This document shows, piece after piece, positions 43,420 through 56,169 of a DNA stretch of 64,000 nucleotides (the first letter of the stretch is position 1; each line of letters opens with the position of its first letter). Under the pieces are notes generated by a model. It saw only the letters and a list, made by a program, of their open reading frames with translations, was not told where the DNA came from and made no database searches. The DNA is taken from positions 16,513,030 to 16,577,029 of the forward strand of contig JAJEKV010000024.1 of NCBI GenBank assembly GCA_021234155.1. The letters are read 5' to 3'. Source of the DNA: Isoetes taiwanensis (Eukaryota > Streptophyta > Lycopodiopsida > Isoetales > Isoetaceae). A program made the translations under genes and the position numbers.

Positions 43420-46400
43420 ATAAATTCGTAATTAATGCATGGTATGGAATTAAATTCTGATTTTTTGTCAGCGGGCTTCCTAGGTCATTCCAAGCATACA
43501 GGCGAATTTTTAGAATTTCCGGATAAAGTTCGGATCAAATAGGTAGCATTGGAACGGTCTAGGCAGCCTGTTGTTGGGAAGTAGCAAGACATTCATAAAT
43601 TCGTAATTAATGCATAGTAAGGAATTAAATTCTGATTTTTTGTCAGCAGGCTTCCTAAGTCATCGCCAACGTCTGAGGCCGATTTTCAAAATTTCGGACA
43701 AGGTTTAGATCAAAGTGTTTGCATTAATACGGTCGGGCCCACTGTTGTTGGGCGGCCGGCTGGCACACTTGCCCAAGTCAAACAAGGCCAGGACCTTGCA
43801 AGGCCGCCTCATTAGAGGCGAGAGTCCGAACCCCAAGAGGCGAGCCCCAAAAAGTTTCCCGAGGCAGCCTTTCCTGGCAGCGCTCCCCCAGGGGGCCGTA
43901 CGCTAAAGACCACACTTCCGGATCTCGGTTCCCCTATCCGACCATTGAATCCTTCGTTCAAGGGCCCTGGCTCGATAAGGTCCAAAAAAATCCAACATCC
44001 GTCCGGGAGAACTTATCAAACCCAAGCGCCCCTAGCGGTCGGCCAGTGTAGAAACCAAAGTGTTTTGTCGTTCGGACATTGCGGAGGAGGTCGGAATGGC
44101 GATTCGACTTAGCCACATCGTCCGGGAGGCCGAAATTACCCTAGAGACCAAGTTGCACGGTCAGTTTTACAAAAGAAAGAAACACTTACGCCCTACGTTG
44201 CAGTATTCGAAAGCCACCTCCTAGGCCAATTGACTACGAGTGTGTTGGACATGAGATAGTTTGACGCTTCCTCGAGAAGGGGTGGTCTTACGGCCCGCGA
44301 AACTTGGTCCCGAGGGTAATGTCGGCGTTCGGAGTCCATTGGCGAGCGAATCCGCGATTCCCGGAGGGGGAAGTTGCCCGTCCGTCGCCGGGGCCTTCGG
44401 GAGGACTTTTGAAGCAAGCCGCTTCGGATGGTTTTAGGGTCCGTGCTCAAGGTCAACACCCCCCCTCTCGTCAAGACCGCAGCGCAAGGTCCTAGTCGAA
44501 TCTGACAAGGATAGAGCCTCTGAAACGTAAACCCTATGAGTTGCCAGGTTCTAGCAGGGTTGCGTTTTGGGTGCCGAGTTTTGGTCTTTTGCACTTGGGA
44601 TTTGGCCGATAAGATCTGCGATTGAAACCTTGAAGCAAGGGGCCCACGGAATGGAGTTTGGATCATACTCCTCCGTTGTGGCGATTAAAGTAAAGGGCGA
44701 CTTTTGCGTTAGCAAGACATTCATAAATTTGTAATTAATGCATAGTGCGAATTAAATTCTGATTTTTGTCGTGAGGCTTCCTAAGTCATCGCCAACATCT
44801 GAGGCCGATTTTCAAAATTTCGGACATGGTTTAGATCAAAGTGTTTGCATTAGAGCGGTCCGAAAGCTGTTGTTGGGCAGCCGAGCTGGCACACTTGCCC
44901 AAGTCAAACAAGGCGGGGACCTTGCAAGGCCGCCTCATTAGAGGGAGAGTCCGAACCCCAAGAGGCGAGCCCCAAAAATTCTGAGGTAGCCTTTCTGGCG
45001 GCGCTCCCGGGGGCCCGTGCGCTAAAGACCACACTCCGGGATCTCGGTTCCCCTATCCGACCGTTGAATCCCCTTTCGTTCAAGGGCCCCGCTCGATAAG
45101 GTCCAAAAAAATCCAACATCCGTCCGGGAGAACTTATCAAACCGCGAAGGCGTCTACAATCGGCCGTGTAGAAACCAAAGTGTTTTGTCGTTCGGACATT
45201 CGCGGAGGCTCGGAATGGCGATTCGACTTAGCCACATCGTCCGGAGGCCGAAATTACCCTAGAGACCAAGTTACACCGGTCAGTTTTGCAAAAGAAAGAA
45301 ACACTTACGCCCTACGTTGCGGTGATTCGGCGGCCACCTCCTAGGCCAATTGACTACGAGTGTGTTGGACATTAGATAGTTTGGCGCTTCCTCGAGAAGC
45401 GGTGGTCTTCAGCCCGCGAAACTTGGTCCCCGGACAATGTCGACCTTCCGAGTCCATTGGCGAGCGAATCACAATTCGGAGAGGGAAGTTGCACGTCCGT
45501 CGCCGGGGGCCTTCGGAGAGGACTTTTGGGGCAAGGCTTTTGCTTCCAGTGGTTTTAGGGTCTCTCGCGCTCAAGGCGTCAACACTCCCCCTCTCGTCAA
45601 GATCGGCGCCAAGGTCCTAGTCGAATCGACAAGGATAGAACCTCCAAAGCGTAAACCCTATGAGTTGCGGGGTTCTAGCGGGGTTTGCGTTTTGGGTGCC
45701 GAGTTTTTGGTCTTTTGCACTTGGGACTTGGCCGATAAGATGCAGATTGAGAATCTTGAAGCAAGGGGAACTGACGGAATGGAGTTTGGATCTGTACTCC
45801 TCCCGTTGTGGCAGTTAGAAGTAAAGGGCAGCTTTTGCAGTAGCAAGACATTCATAAATTCGTAATTAATGCATAGTACGGAATTAAATTCTGATTTTTT
45901 GTCAGCAGGCTTCCTAAGTCATCGCCAACATACAGGCCAGTTTTCAAAATTTCTGGACAAGGTTTAGATCAAAGTGTTTGCATTAGTACGGTCCGGGCAG
46001 CCTGTTGTTGGGCAGCCGAGCTGGCACACTTGCCCAAGTCAAACAAGGCCAGGACCTTGCAAGGCCGCCTCATTAGAGGGGAGAGTCCGAACCCCAAGAG
46101 GCGAGCCCCAAAAAGTTTCCCGAGGCAGCCTTTCCTGGCAGCGCTCCCCCGGGGGGCCGTATGCTAAAGACCATACTCCCGGATCTCGGTTCCCCTATCC
46201 GACCGTTGAATCCTTCGTTCAAGGGCCCTGGCTCGATAAGGTCCAAAAAAATCCAACATCCGTCCGGGAGAACTTATCAAACCGCTGGCGTCTGCGGTCG
46301 GCCGGTGTAGAAACCAAAGTGTTTTGTCGTTCGGACATTGCGGAGGCTCGGAATGGCGATTCGACTTACCACATCGTCCGGGAGGCCGAAATTACCCTAG

Positions 46401-49210
46401 AGACCAAGTTGCACGGTCAGTTTTGCAAAAAAGAAATACTTCGCCCTACGTTGCGATTTCGGCGGCCACCTCCTAGGCCAATTGACTCACGAGTGTGTTG
46501 GACATTAGATAGTTTGGCGACTTCCTCGAGAAGGGGTGGTCTTCTGGCCCGAAGCGGTCCCCGTGACAATGTCGACCTTCCGAGTCCATTGGCGAGCGAA
46601 TCACAATTCGGAGAGGGAAGTTGCACGTCCGTCGCCCGGGGCCTTCGGGAGAGGACTTTTGGGGCAAGCTGCTTCCGTGGTGGTTTTAGGGTCCCCGCTC
46701 AAGGCGTCAACACTCCCCCTCGTCAAGATCACGGGCGCCAAGGTCCTAGTCGAATCGACAAGGATAGAAACCTCCGGCGTAAACCCTATGAGTTGCCAGG
46801 TTCTAGCAGGGTTTGCGTTTTGGGTGCCGACTTTTGGTCTTTTGCACTTGGGACTTGGCCGATAAGATGCAGTTGAGAATGCGAAGCAAGCTTTGGCACA
46901 AAGCCTTAGCAACCAATGATAAAAGACACAGACTGCATATGGCTGACTCTGACGTCTGCCCTAGATGTCTGGGACACAAAGAGGATGAAGAACATCTGTT
47001 TAGATCTTGCACCTGGTCGGAATGGATTCTGGAGCTCGCCTCCAATATTGTTGGTTATGACATGAACTCCATGGCTTCAGCAAACTTTTTCTTACCAAAT
47101 TACCCCAGGGATTGGAGACTCTATATCCTCTTGTGGAGGATCTGGAAGGGCAGAAACAATTTCATTTTTAACTGCGACATTACTCATCCAGAAGCGGTTA
47201 TCAAGCAGTTTGAATACGACATCAAATGGATCAATGCTGCAATTCAAAGTTCTGTTTAGGATTTCCTATGAATCTCACAATATGCTTGTGGTTATTACAG
47301 GTATTATCTTCGTGCTGGTGCGTAAACTTAAATGGAAGAAGATTGATCCGGAGGTTAATCAGCAATGGCTCAAGGTATTCGGCCCACCGGATCTTTACAG
47401 ACACGAGGAGCCATGCTTTTGCGACTGTTGCTGTGATCAAAACTATGACGCAAGACGAGGCCAATTATGTGAGGCAAAGGACATCAAAGGCCGATTCAAT
47501 ATGGCAAAAGCAGAATCTTGCCTATGTGCTTTTTGCACACTCACGATCATGGTCAGGGGCAGAGGAAGAAAATCGACCAATCAGAACCTCATATCTCATT
47601 TCTAGGCAGCTTATTATATCTCATATGTCAGCTACATATATCCCACAGTCATGCTTTAAGTACTCTATTACCTTGTTTCATCTCCTTTTCAGGAGTCTTC
47701 TTGGAGTTATACTTCCCTATAAAAAGTACCTTTTTGTAACTTCATAATTTATAATTAATATACACATACGCCTTCAATAAAAAAAAAAAGAGAATGCGAA
47801 GCAAGGGGAACTGACGGAATGGAGTTTGGATCTGTACTCCTCCCGTTGTGGCAGTTAGAAGTAAAGGGCAGCTTTTGCAGTAGCAAGACATTCATAAATT
47901 CGTAATTAATGCATAGTACGGAATTAAATTCTGATTTTTTGTCAGCAGGCTTCCTAAGTCATCACCAACATACAGGCCAGTTTTCAAAATTTCTGGACAA
48001 GGTTTAGATCAAAGTGTTTGCATTAGTACGGTCCGGGCAGCCTGTTGTTGGGCAGCCGAGCTGGCACACTTGCCCAAGTCAAACAAGGCCAGGACCTTGC
48101 AAGGCCGTCTCATTAGAGGGGAGAGTCCGAACCCCAAGAGGCGAGCTCCAAAAAATTTCCCAAAAATTTTCCCGAGGTAGCCTTTTCTGGCAGCGCTCCC
48201 CCGGGGGGCCGTACGCTAAAGACCACACTCCCGGATCTCGGTTCCCCTATCCGACCGTTGAATCCTTCGTTCAAGGGCCCTGGCTCGATAAGGTCCAAAA
48301 AAATCCAACATCCGTCCGGGAGAACTTATCAAACCGCGAAGCGTTCTGCGGTCGACCGTGTAGAAACCAAAGTGTTTTGTCATTCGGACATTGCGGAGGC
48401 TCCGGAATGGCGATTCGACTTTGCCACATCGTCCGGGAGGCCGAAATTACCCTAGAGACCAAGTTGCATGGTCAGTTTTGCAAAAGAAAGAAACACTTAC
48501 GCCCTACGTTGCAGTATTCGACAGCCACCTCCTAGGCCAATTGACTACGAGTGTGTTGGACATGAGATAGTTTGACGCTTCCTCGAGAAGGGGTGGTCTT
48601 CTGGCCACGAAACTTGGTCTCGAGGGGTAATGTCGGCGTTCGAGTCCATTGGCGAGCGAATCATGATTCCGGAGAGGGGAAGTTGCCCGTCCGTCGCCAG
48701 GGCCTTCGGGAGAGGACTTTTGGGGCAAGCTGCTTCCGGGTGGTTTTTAGGGTCCGTGCTCTGGTGTCAACACCCCCCCTCTACGTCAAGACACGGTAGC
48801 AAAGGTCCTAGTCGAATCGACAAGGATAGAGCCTCCAAACGTAAACCCTATGAGTTGCGGGTTCTAACAGGGTTTGCGTTTTGGGTGCCAAGTTTTGGTC
48901 TTTTGCACTTGGGACTTGGCCGATAAGATGTAGTTGAGAACGCGAAGCAAGGGGAACTGACGGAATGGAGTTTGGATCTGTACTCCTCCCGTTGTGGCAG
49001 TTAGAAGTAAAGGCGACTTTTTGCGTAGCAAGACATTCATAAATTCGTAATTAATGCATAGTACGGAATTAAATTCTGATTTTTTGTCAGCAGGCTTCCT
49101 AAGTCATCGCCAACATACAGGCCAGTTTTCAAAATTTTCGGACAAGGTTTAAATCAAAGTGTTTGCATTAGAACGGTCCGGGCAGCCTGTTGTTGGGCAT
49201 CCGAGCTGTT
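43420..49210 (+). repeat. tandem array of about 1.13-kb units
   Basis: The landmark GATCTCGGTTCCCCTATCCG occurs at 43921, 45040, 46182 and 48234: spacings 1119 and 1142, and about 1137 for the last pair once a 915-bp LINE interruption is subtracted. TTCATAAATT.GTAATTAATG recurs at about 43590, 44720, 45850, 47890 and 49030, with a sixth start at 43420. Units differ by many small indels, so reading frames do not stay open from unit to unit. The array ends abruptly near 49210. No known satellite or rDNA spacer is recognised. Confidence 0.9.
46891..47789 (+). mobile_element. 5'-truncated LINE with 16-bp target duplication
   Basis: The target duplication GAGAATGCGAAGCAAG is perfect at 46875-46890 and 47790-47805. 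The insert (899 bp) ends with poly-A (about 47777-47789). Its 5' part encodes the end of an L1 ORF2: LWHKALATNDKRHRLHMADS, then a zf-RVT-like CPRCLGHKEDEEHLFRSC and LYILLWRIWKGRNNFIFNCD, stop near 47259. It is the best-preserved retroposition signature in the window. Confidence 0.95.
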
Positions 49211-49312
49211 CGATTTAGACCCGTCAGGATCTTGTTACACACGTCCTTCTTTTGGTAAGTTGATCACACTTGCATTTTATTTTTATAATTTTAAGTAGGT
49301 TAAAAAAAATTG

Positions 49313-49600
49313 ATGGAGTGGCTTGTTCAAGGGCAAGGGATAGAGTGGGGAGGACCATGTACCCGGGTTCGAAGTCCACTTCACTACGATCATATATTTT
49401 TCCTACGTTAAGGAGTGGCTTGTTCAAGGGCACGGCCGGCTCCACCTAGAGTGGAGAGGGCCCGCGTGCCGAGTTCAAGTCCACAGCCACTTGTTATTTT
49501 TTAGGTTTAAAATAAAATTGTAGTGGCTTGTTCAAGGGCACGGTAGGCTCCACTACGAGTGGAGACGACCAGGTGTTCGGGTCCAAGTCGACTTTTCTTG
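49313..49600 (+). repeat. three tandem tRNA-like (SINE head) units
   Basis: GAGTGGCTTGTTCAAGGGCA starts near 49316 and 49413, and GTGGCTTGTTCAAGGGCA near 49523. Each unit continues with GAGTGGAG.GG and a B-box-like segment (GGGTTCGAAGTCCAC, GAGTTCAAGTCCAC, GGGTCCAAGTCGAC). The first retains the best B-box (GGTTCGAAGTCC). These look like tandem degenerate SINE heads, not functional tRNA genes; no cloverleaf acceptor stem is evident. Confidence 0.6.
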
Positions 49601-49806
49601 TAGGTAGAGGTGGCCAAATCTAGCTTATAATCCTAAAGCCTATGTTAGCCAACTCTAGCTTTTAATCCGACTAATCCAGATTTGGAAGGGGCTCATTTCG
49701 ATGATGGGGGGAGCTGCTTCGAAAAAGAAGGTACATGACCTAGTCATAGTCTTATTTTTATTCTTTTGTTTTGTGTTAATCTATCGATTTATAGAAAAGG
49801 CAAAGA

Positions 49807-50079
49807 GTGATTGCAAAATTGAAGTCAAATGCCAAAAAATTGGGAGGCGATTGGTCAAAGGTCCCTAAACCACTTAATCTGTCCATAAGGAAGATATCAA
49901 GGTATTTGTTATTTGTTGCCATTCGTTCAATTCGAAATAAGACATTTAACTTGTCATGTTGTATTCCTTGCAATCAGATCACTTTCGAACGTGCAAAGGA
50001 TTCCAAGAAAAAACATCTGCCTCACGGACTGCCAAGGCAACTTCAAGCAAACGAATTCTGTCTCACTTGGGTTCCGTGA
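49807..50079 (+). CDS. unknown ORF, possible exon relic
   Basis: 90 codons, basic N-terminus (LKSNAKKLGGDWSKVPKPLN) and a Cys-containing centre (NLSCCIPCNQITFERAKDSK). The flanks show no clear splice sites. No family recognised; it may be non-coding. Confidence 0.2.
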   Translation: MIAKLKSNAKKLGGDWSKVPKPLNLSIRKISRYLLFVAIRSIRNKTFNLSCCIPCNQITFERAKDSKKKHLPHGLPRQLQANEFCLTWVP

Positions 50080-50511
50080 TTGAAAAGGCTTTTTACATAG
50101 ATTAAGTAAGTGCTATAAACTCTTAGTTCACGTTAACTTTCAATGTCATTGTCTAATATTGGTCGTATTGTTATAGAATTGGCTATCTGGGTTTTCCCCC
50201 TAACGAGGGAACACGTAAAGATAGCCACTACTACTTCTCTTGCCTCTTGTATATGATATTGTAATTAACTATTAAAATTCTTTCCAAATTTTTTTTTTTT
50301 TTAATTTTTAGCACGCCAGCCTAACCAAGCGTGCAACCCTCCTTGCAATTCTAGGCTATCCACCTAGCATGTCCACCTCATAAAAAACTGATGTGGCAAT
50401 AGTTTCGTGGTTAGATTTTTTTTTTTAAAATCTACGACCAAGAAAATTAGAAAATGGTAAAAAAGCGGGAGATTAGAAAGGTCAAGAATAACCGATTGTT
50501 ATTCTACCTGC

Positions 50512-50600
50512 GCCTTTTCGTTTCTTGATGAAATCAGTTTCCGCGAGGGGCCTCGCCTTTTCGTTTCTTGATGAAATCGGTTTCACGAGGGGCTTTGCAT
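50512..50600. repeat. 43-bp tandem duplication
   Basis: GCCTTTTCGTTTCTTGATGA starts at 50512 and 50555, each followed by AATC.GTTTC.CGAGGGGC. A looser duplication follows (TTTGAGGTGGCTTACCTCCG near 50633; TTTGAGATGGCTTATTTCCG near 50717). Confidence 0.85.
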
Positions 50601-50722
50601 ACAAAGATTCATTGGATAAACCCCGATTTGGCGTTTGAGGTGGCTTACCTCCGGCATCTGCAGATCTATTATCGCCATTGCTTTTACACCATATTTTCAC
50701 ATTTTAGCATTTCGGGTTTGAG

Positions 50723-51282
50723 ATGGCTTATTTCCGGCATGCTATGGTTTGCACTTCCGTATTAAATCGCGGGGGTTTTGTAGCTCGGGCGGCGGAAATG
50801 GAGGGCCATATCCACGAACGATTATGTCTTTTGGTCCTTGGATCAATTCCGTCATTTGTCGGTGCAGGGCGATCGAAGCTACCCCAATTGGGTCAAGCTT
50901 CGGAAACAACAAATCACTCCATGGAATCGGTCTTGCACATAAATTCTCAACCATCCACTAAGAAAATCTCTCGATTTGATTCTAGAAACAGGGTAGGAAA
51001 TGGCATGTACAAGCTCATTTTGCCGAGGGATGTGATAGTAAATGCTTCAAATTTCTCTTTTGTAGCGGATGATTGCCGGGATTCGACCCTTTTTCTGAGC
51101 AATTTGTGGAAGGAAATATTTTGGTGTTAGATCTTCATTTTTCCAGATCTAGGCTTCTTGAGCTTGAATGTGCTTGTCGAGAGCTTGTCGATCCAACGCA
51201 AATCAGCATTGTCTACTTTTTGGTAGCGGGTATACCACTTACTCTTATGCTATGCTTTATATGGTTTATCTGCGGTAGATAA
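50723..51282 (+). CDS. unknown overlapping ORFs
   Basis: Three overlapping frames (50723-51130, 50749-50961, 51073-51282). The last ends with a hydrophobic stretch (ISIVYFLVAGIPLTLMLCFI) that could be a membrane segment. No frame carries a family motif. A broken gene is possible, but nothing beyond ORF length supports it. Confidence 0.15.
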
Positions 51283-54200
51283 TATTATCTTTGCACATGC
51301 ACGAAAAATATGGAAGTACTGCGGCACTTTTTGTTAGTATATTATGCCTAGCATCTACATAGCTTGTCCAAATTACAATAGAAGCGAGTTTTTGAGGGTT
51401 CTTTAGCACTAGTACGATTATGTGACTAGTATCTACTATATCACCGTGTTTGGATATAATGCCAAATGAATCTCATGTTTACATATTTTGTGTGCGCTTT
51501 TAACCGATTGAATCTTGTGCATTCTTGTTGCACTCAAACTTTCGAAATTTAGGATTTGCACCTAGTCTTCAAAGCGTAATATTTCAACCAAGGTAATTCT
51601 ATGATTGCATCCGATATAGCCCTATATCCTGCTATTATAATGCATAGAAGGCACACATTGCGGTATTGTAGATGTATAGACTTGTTCTCCTGTTCCAAAC
51701 TTGCTTTTAACCTTGTACACTTTTATTACATGTTTATTCTGAGTTTCCACTTAGGCTTCCAACTCCTTATGGAGCACAACAACCATGTTCTCCATATATG
51801 ATGAGCTACCTTCTGTGACATGGCACCTGGACAAGAACAAAGAAAGGTGCCCTTGTTTTCTTCCATTTTATATGATTACGAGGTCTTAGGAAAGACAATC
51901 CCAGATCTCTACATAGTCCATTGTATGTTTAATGGTGTCTTCATATTCATGAACCGTCTGGCACTTAAACGCTGGATGCACTTTTGATGGGATTTGGCAC
52001 TTAATGATCATCACAAAACAAAGGAATTATGAATCCCGTGCATATTATCAAAGAAATTCAACTTTATTCGAACTGCGCTTAAAACTTCCACATTACCATG
52101 AACAATGGTGCGTTTTACAAAGCCAAGTCCGATCAAAATCCTCGAAATGTTGCGGGGAATCTGTTGATAGCTTAGCCGCATTCAAGCTCATGCAAGACAG
52201 GGCTGATTTCTTCCCATGGGGGATTTTATAGTGGCACTTTAGCTAGACTCCTAACTATCGGTGCTTTGTTGTCTAAGCGGCACAACATATTTATTAGCCC
52301 GATGTGGAACCGAATAGCGTAGTATGTGCAAGATAGAGAAAGAAAAACAAGAGCATTCTTGTCGAAAATTTTATGGAAGTACATATGTCTCGCATGTCAT
52401 AAATCTGTAGTAAAGTAGGATATGCATAAATATCAAAAAGAAGCTCCGGACTACGCAAGAGAGGCCATTAGCTTTACAAGCGGCTTCTAATGTGTCTTTG
52501 GTAGAATCCCACATCATTTATCAACTGGCCCGATTACGTAGCATGTTTTGAGCACTTATAATGGCCAATGCCCATTAGCAATTCAAAGATCAGGCTGGAG
52601 TTAGCAATTCAAAGATCAAGCAAGAGGTGTTATGTTCACGTAAATACCATTTCCATTTGCCATTGTGTTGTTCTTAATATTCAAGGATGCAAGGCAATTG
52701 TCCGAGATAGTGCGTGTAAGTTGCATCCCGGATGATCTGCGTTCTTTACGAAGCATTGACATGTTTGTTGATATCCTTTTTGCCATTAGCACCCTTGCCT
52801 TTTGATTTATTGGACATCATAGTCATTGTATGCGATGTGCACAATACTTTAGATATTTTGCATGTTAGTGATGGCCTATCTTGATTACTCTGATGGTTCT
52901 AGTGCTGATTTTTTGGCTGGCCACTATCCTCATAGAGGCTTTGATACATAGGTTGTACATGCGGCGTTGTAGCCTAGATATTAGTGTTTTTTTTTACCAA
53001 GTCCTGGATGTTCAAAATAGGGAAAGTGTCTATGTTATTTGCAATAAAAGCGTAATACATTTCCAAGTTCAGGTTTTCGGCCAAGCATCTTCATTTGCAC
53101 GGTATGCCTTGATAGGACTAATTCAATGCATGTTGGATCCCTAGCTTCATCCAACGGCAAGTCCTTTGACTTTCTTAATATATTAATTTTATGGGCTGTA
53201 GAATGCACAATGTGTAATTATTTACCAATGTCAAAAGCAACTCAAAGATCGGGCAAGTGATACTATGCTCGTAGAGATTGTGAAAATATTTATTTGGCTC
53301 ACTTTGCAAGTGGAAGCATGCAACGCCTCTATAACCCGATAATACCATGCGGGCTATTATCAATTTTAATTATGAATGAGCCTAATAGTTTTGAAAGCCC
53401 GGATGAGGTAATTTATAGCCATAAGAAAGCCTCTATTCATTAACTCTGCTTAAACATGGATAGTCATGATTGAGCATGGAGAGCTATCATTTGGGCATAT
53501 GCGGAGAATGTGAGCGAGAAGGACAAATGTGTAGATATATGAATTGTTTGTCGTGTGTTATGAGTGGCCTTATATTGCCACATATTTTCAAACCGCAAAG
53601 AAATGTAGCATGATTTGATAATATTCGATCTGTTGCATCACTTGAGCATGTTGAAGCTTGCCAACCACACCAACGACTTGTTGTAAAGGATTGTTGTAAA
53701 AAATTGTAACAATTAATGGTTGAAATAACTTGTCAAATGCGGGCGATCTTGAAGAAGTTCAATAATGGATATTCTACACTGCTATATCCATTTATGGTCT
53801 AAAACAAACATTCGTTCTAACCATAATTTGTCAAATCCAAGACTGCGATGTTGAAATGAGCTATTGTATCCTTGCGCCACACATCTATTTATAACATTTT
53901 AATTTGAACAAAGAAAAAAACATAACTCACCAATCAATTATAATTGCTTCTTTGCTTAAATTGTCAAGTGCATGAGATCTTTAATGTCTAACATAGTCCA
54001 ACAACACATAATGCAACTTATTTTTAACACTGAACTTTAATAATGCATGTTCTACCTATATCCACATTTTAAAAGTAACTGAATAGCAATTTCAAATCAG
54101 CAATCTAATCATCGCAATCTTACACTTCTAGTTAAGATCAACAGATGTTTTGTGATATTTTGGAAGCTAAGGTGGTTAACTGGTCAACTCAAACTGGTCA

Positions 54201-55500
54201 ACTTAAGTGCCCCTTTCTAAAAAGTGATAAACCACCACCTACCTATCCTCACACGCACAACTCACCTCTTTGCTTCAACTATGAAGTGCACGCATATGGT
54301 TTCAAAATAATTAATAATATTATTATTCTTAAACATAATTTGCGACTCAATCCTGTTAGTATCAGATGCAGTTGACAATAGTCCTTTCAAAAGTTCTAAA
54401 TAATACCATTAATTGCACAATTACCCTTACATTTATTTTAACTTCTACAGCTCCTGTTGTATTGCACTGCATAACATCAATAAAAATGCTTGATTCTACT
54501 TACTCTCTTCCACACAACAAGTTCATTCTTTTCAATTCCCAAACTCAATGCAGGCATCGCCACCACATGCACCCCAATGTCACCCGGTTGTATCCACAAA
54601 ACACAAATTAAACAGAGCTCAATTTGCGACACTTGCACACCCCTTTTACCAAAGGACCAAGCTGCCATACTTGTCTCGAATATATGTGTGCATTTTAATA
54701 AACAAATCCTTTTTCCAACTTCATATTCAGTGTCTCCAAATGGGATGACCATTTCACACTAACCTTTCCACTCATCCATCCCCTTACACACTGTAGGAAT
54801 GACATAATTCTAATATAAGAAAACTGTACGAAGATTCACTGTTGAGGTTTAAGGAGGTTTAAGACCTAAGTAATTTCTCTATTGATTTATAGCTACTTTG
54901 ATTTGGCAAACTTTTAGCCCTACATTGTTCTTGCACGTTATTTATACGGGTATTTGATAGACATTTTGCATATGTGAGAACCCAAGTTTTACGGAGACCA
55001 TTCTTGTTGCGAACATACATGCCTATGCCATCTAGGAGTGTTTGCGTGTTTATAAATTAGAAAATGTTATCGGACCTTGCAGTTTTGAGGCAACGTGTTG
55101 GCCAATTTGGAAGTCCTGCATGCTCTCTCAATTGCTGCTTGCAATTTTGAAACTCTTGCCAACACAACTTCTTTAAAGACATCAATATGGGTTTTTGGCT
55201 TCACCTAGGATCACAGTGGACAATGGATAGCTTTGTTGTAGCACTAAAGGTTTGCAAAGCCAAGTCCAGATCAAAATCCTCATAAATGTTCTAACAGTAG
55301 TCGAAAATTTGTGGGGATATTAATCATGGATTAACTTGATGCATGAATTCATGCTCTTGATAATTATGCAATTAGATTCCATAAGAAAGATTATCCAACA
55401 CTTCTTTCTATCGCATTAACCACAACAAATACAATTCAATTTATACTACTTTGCCCTAATTTTCTATGCCTTTATTTTCTATAGCCTCTGGCGTGCCTTT
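51283..55500. other. gene-poor stretch with weak dispersed repeats
   Basis: No gene recognised in about 4.2 kb. AAAGCCAAGTCCGATCAAAA (near 52119) and AAAGCCAAGTCCAGATCAAA (near 55258) begin two diverged segments that also share AATGTT and TTCATGCTCTTG-like text. CAATTCAAAGATCA recurs near 52580, 52605 and 53230 (as CAACTCAAAGATCG). This is ancient unclassified repeat DNA. Confidence 0.4.
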
Positions 55501-55509
55501 TTGCTAGTT

Positions 55510-55735
55510 TTTTTTTTTAGGTACACCACGTCGCGCGACGCGGCGTCCGCGCATCGCGACGTCCGATCCGCGTCGAATCCGTGCTGCGTCGCGTGCGTGC
55601 GGCGTCTGCGCGGACGTCTGTGGCGTCGCATCGCGGCGCGTCGCATCGCGGCGTGTCTAATAATGGCGTTTGTGCGGCGCCGTCGGGCGTCGCGCCAGGC
55701 GTCGCTATAGACGTCGCTAAATGGCATTTCTCCTG
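55510..55735. repeat. CpG-dense GCGTCG-rich element, copy 2
   Basis: GCGTCGCATCGCGG-type words over about 200 bp, flanked on the right by CTAAATGGCATTTCTCCTGT then TGTG, which inverted resembles the left flank of copy 1 near 42860-42890. R/A-rich ORFs on both strands are compositional. Confidence 0.7.
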
Positions 55736-55864
55736 TTGTGCATGAGGACCTATACCACATCTACACCCATGAGGCTTACCTACACCTACTACTACTTTTA
55801 AAGTATCACCCGTTAGGAGCTTACTACATCTACTATGTTTCTCTTCTCCTCTCTCTCTGTCTTT

Positions 55865-56160
55865 CTATTTTCAGACTAAAAGTTTCTATTTTTAGACTGA
55901 GGTGCTGACCCATGAGCACCTGGAACATTCCACAACATTCTATTTTGAGCATTTGCAAAGTTTCAAAAAAACTTCTATTTTTAGACTGAAACTTTCTATT
56001 TTTAGACTGAGATGCTTACGCATGAATACCTGGAACATTCCACAACATTTTATTTTGAGCAATTGCAAAGTTTCAAAAAAGCTTCTATTTTTAGACTGAA
56101 ACTTTCTATTTTTAGACTGAGATGCTTACCCATGAGCATCTGGAACATTCTAGGACATCC
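55865..56160. repeat. 110-bp tandem repeat, about 2.7 units
   Basis: TTCTATTTTTAGACTGAG.TGCT followed by ACCCATGAGCACCTGGAACA repeats with period 110 (ATGs at 55902-like positions, 56012, 56122). The inner motif AAACTTTCTATTTTTAGACT recurs. Similar AAACTTTCTATTTTGGG words reappear at 60675-61025. Confidence 0.9.
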
Positions 56161-56169
56161 CAAAAGATT

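Noticed and set aside
45974-48535. ORFs of 300 and 173 codons with the same N-terminus (MFALVRSGQPVV)
   Set aside because: They lie in two units of the 1.13-kb array and are similar because the DNA is repeated. The frame is broken differently in each unit and no family motif appears.
55479-55760. R/A-rich ORFs on both strands
   Set aside because: These follow from GCGTCG-rich composition.
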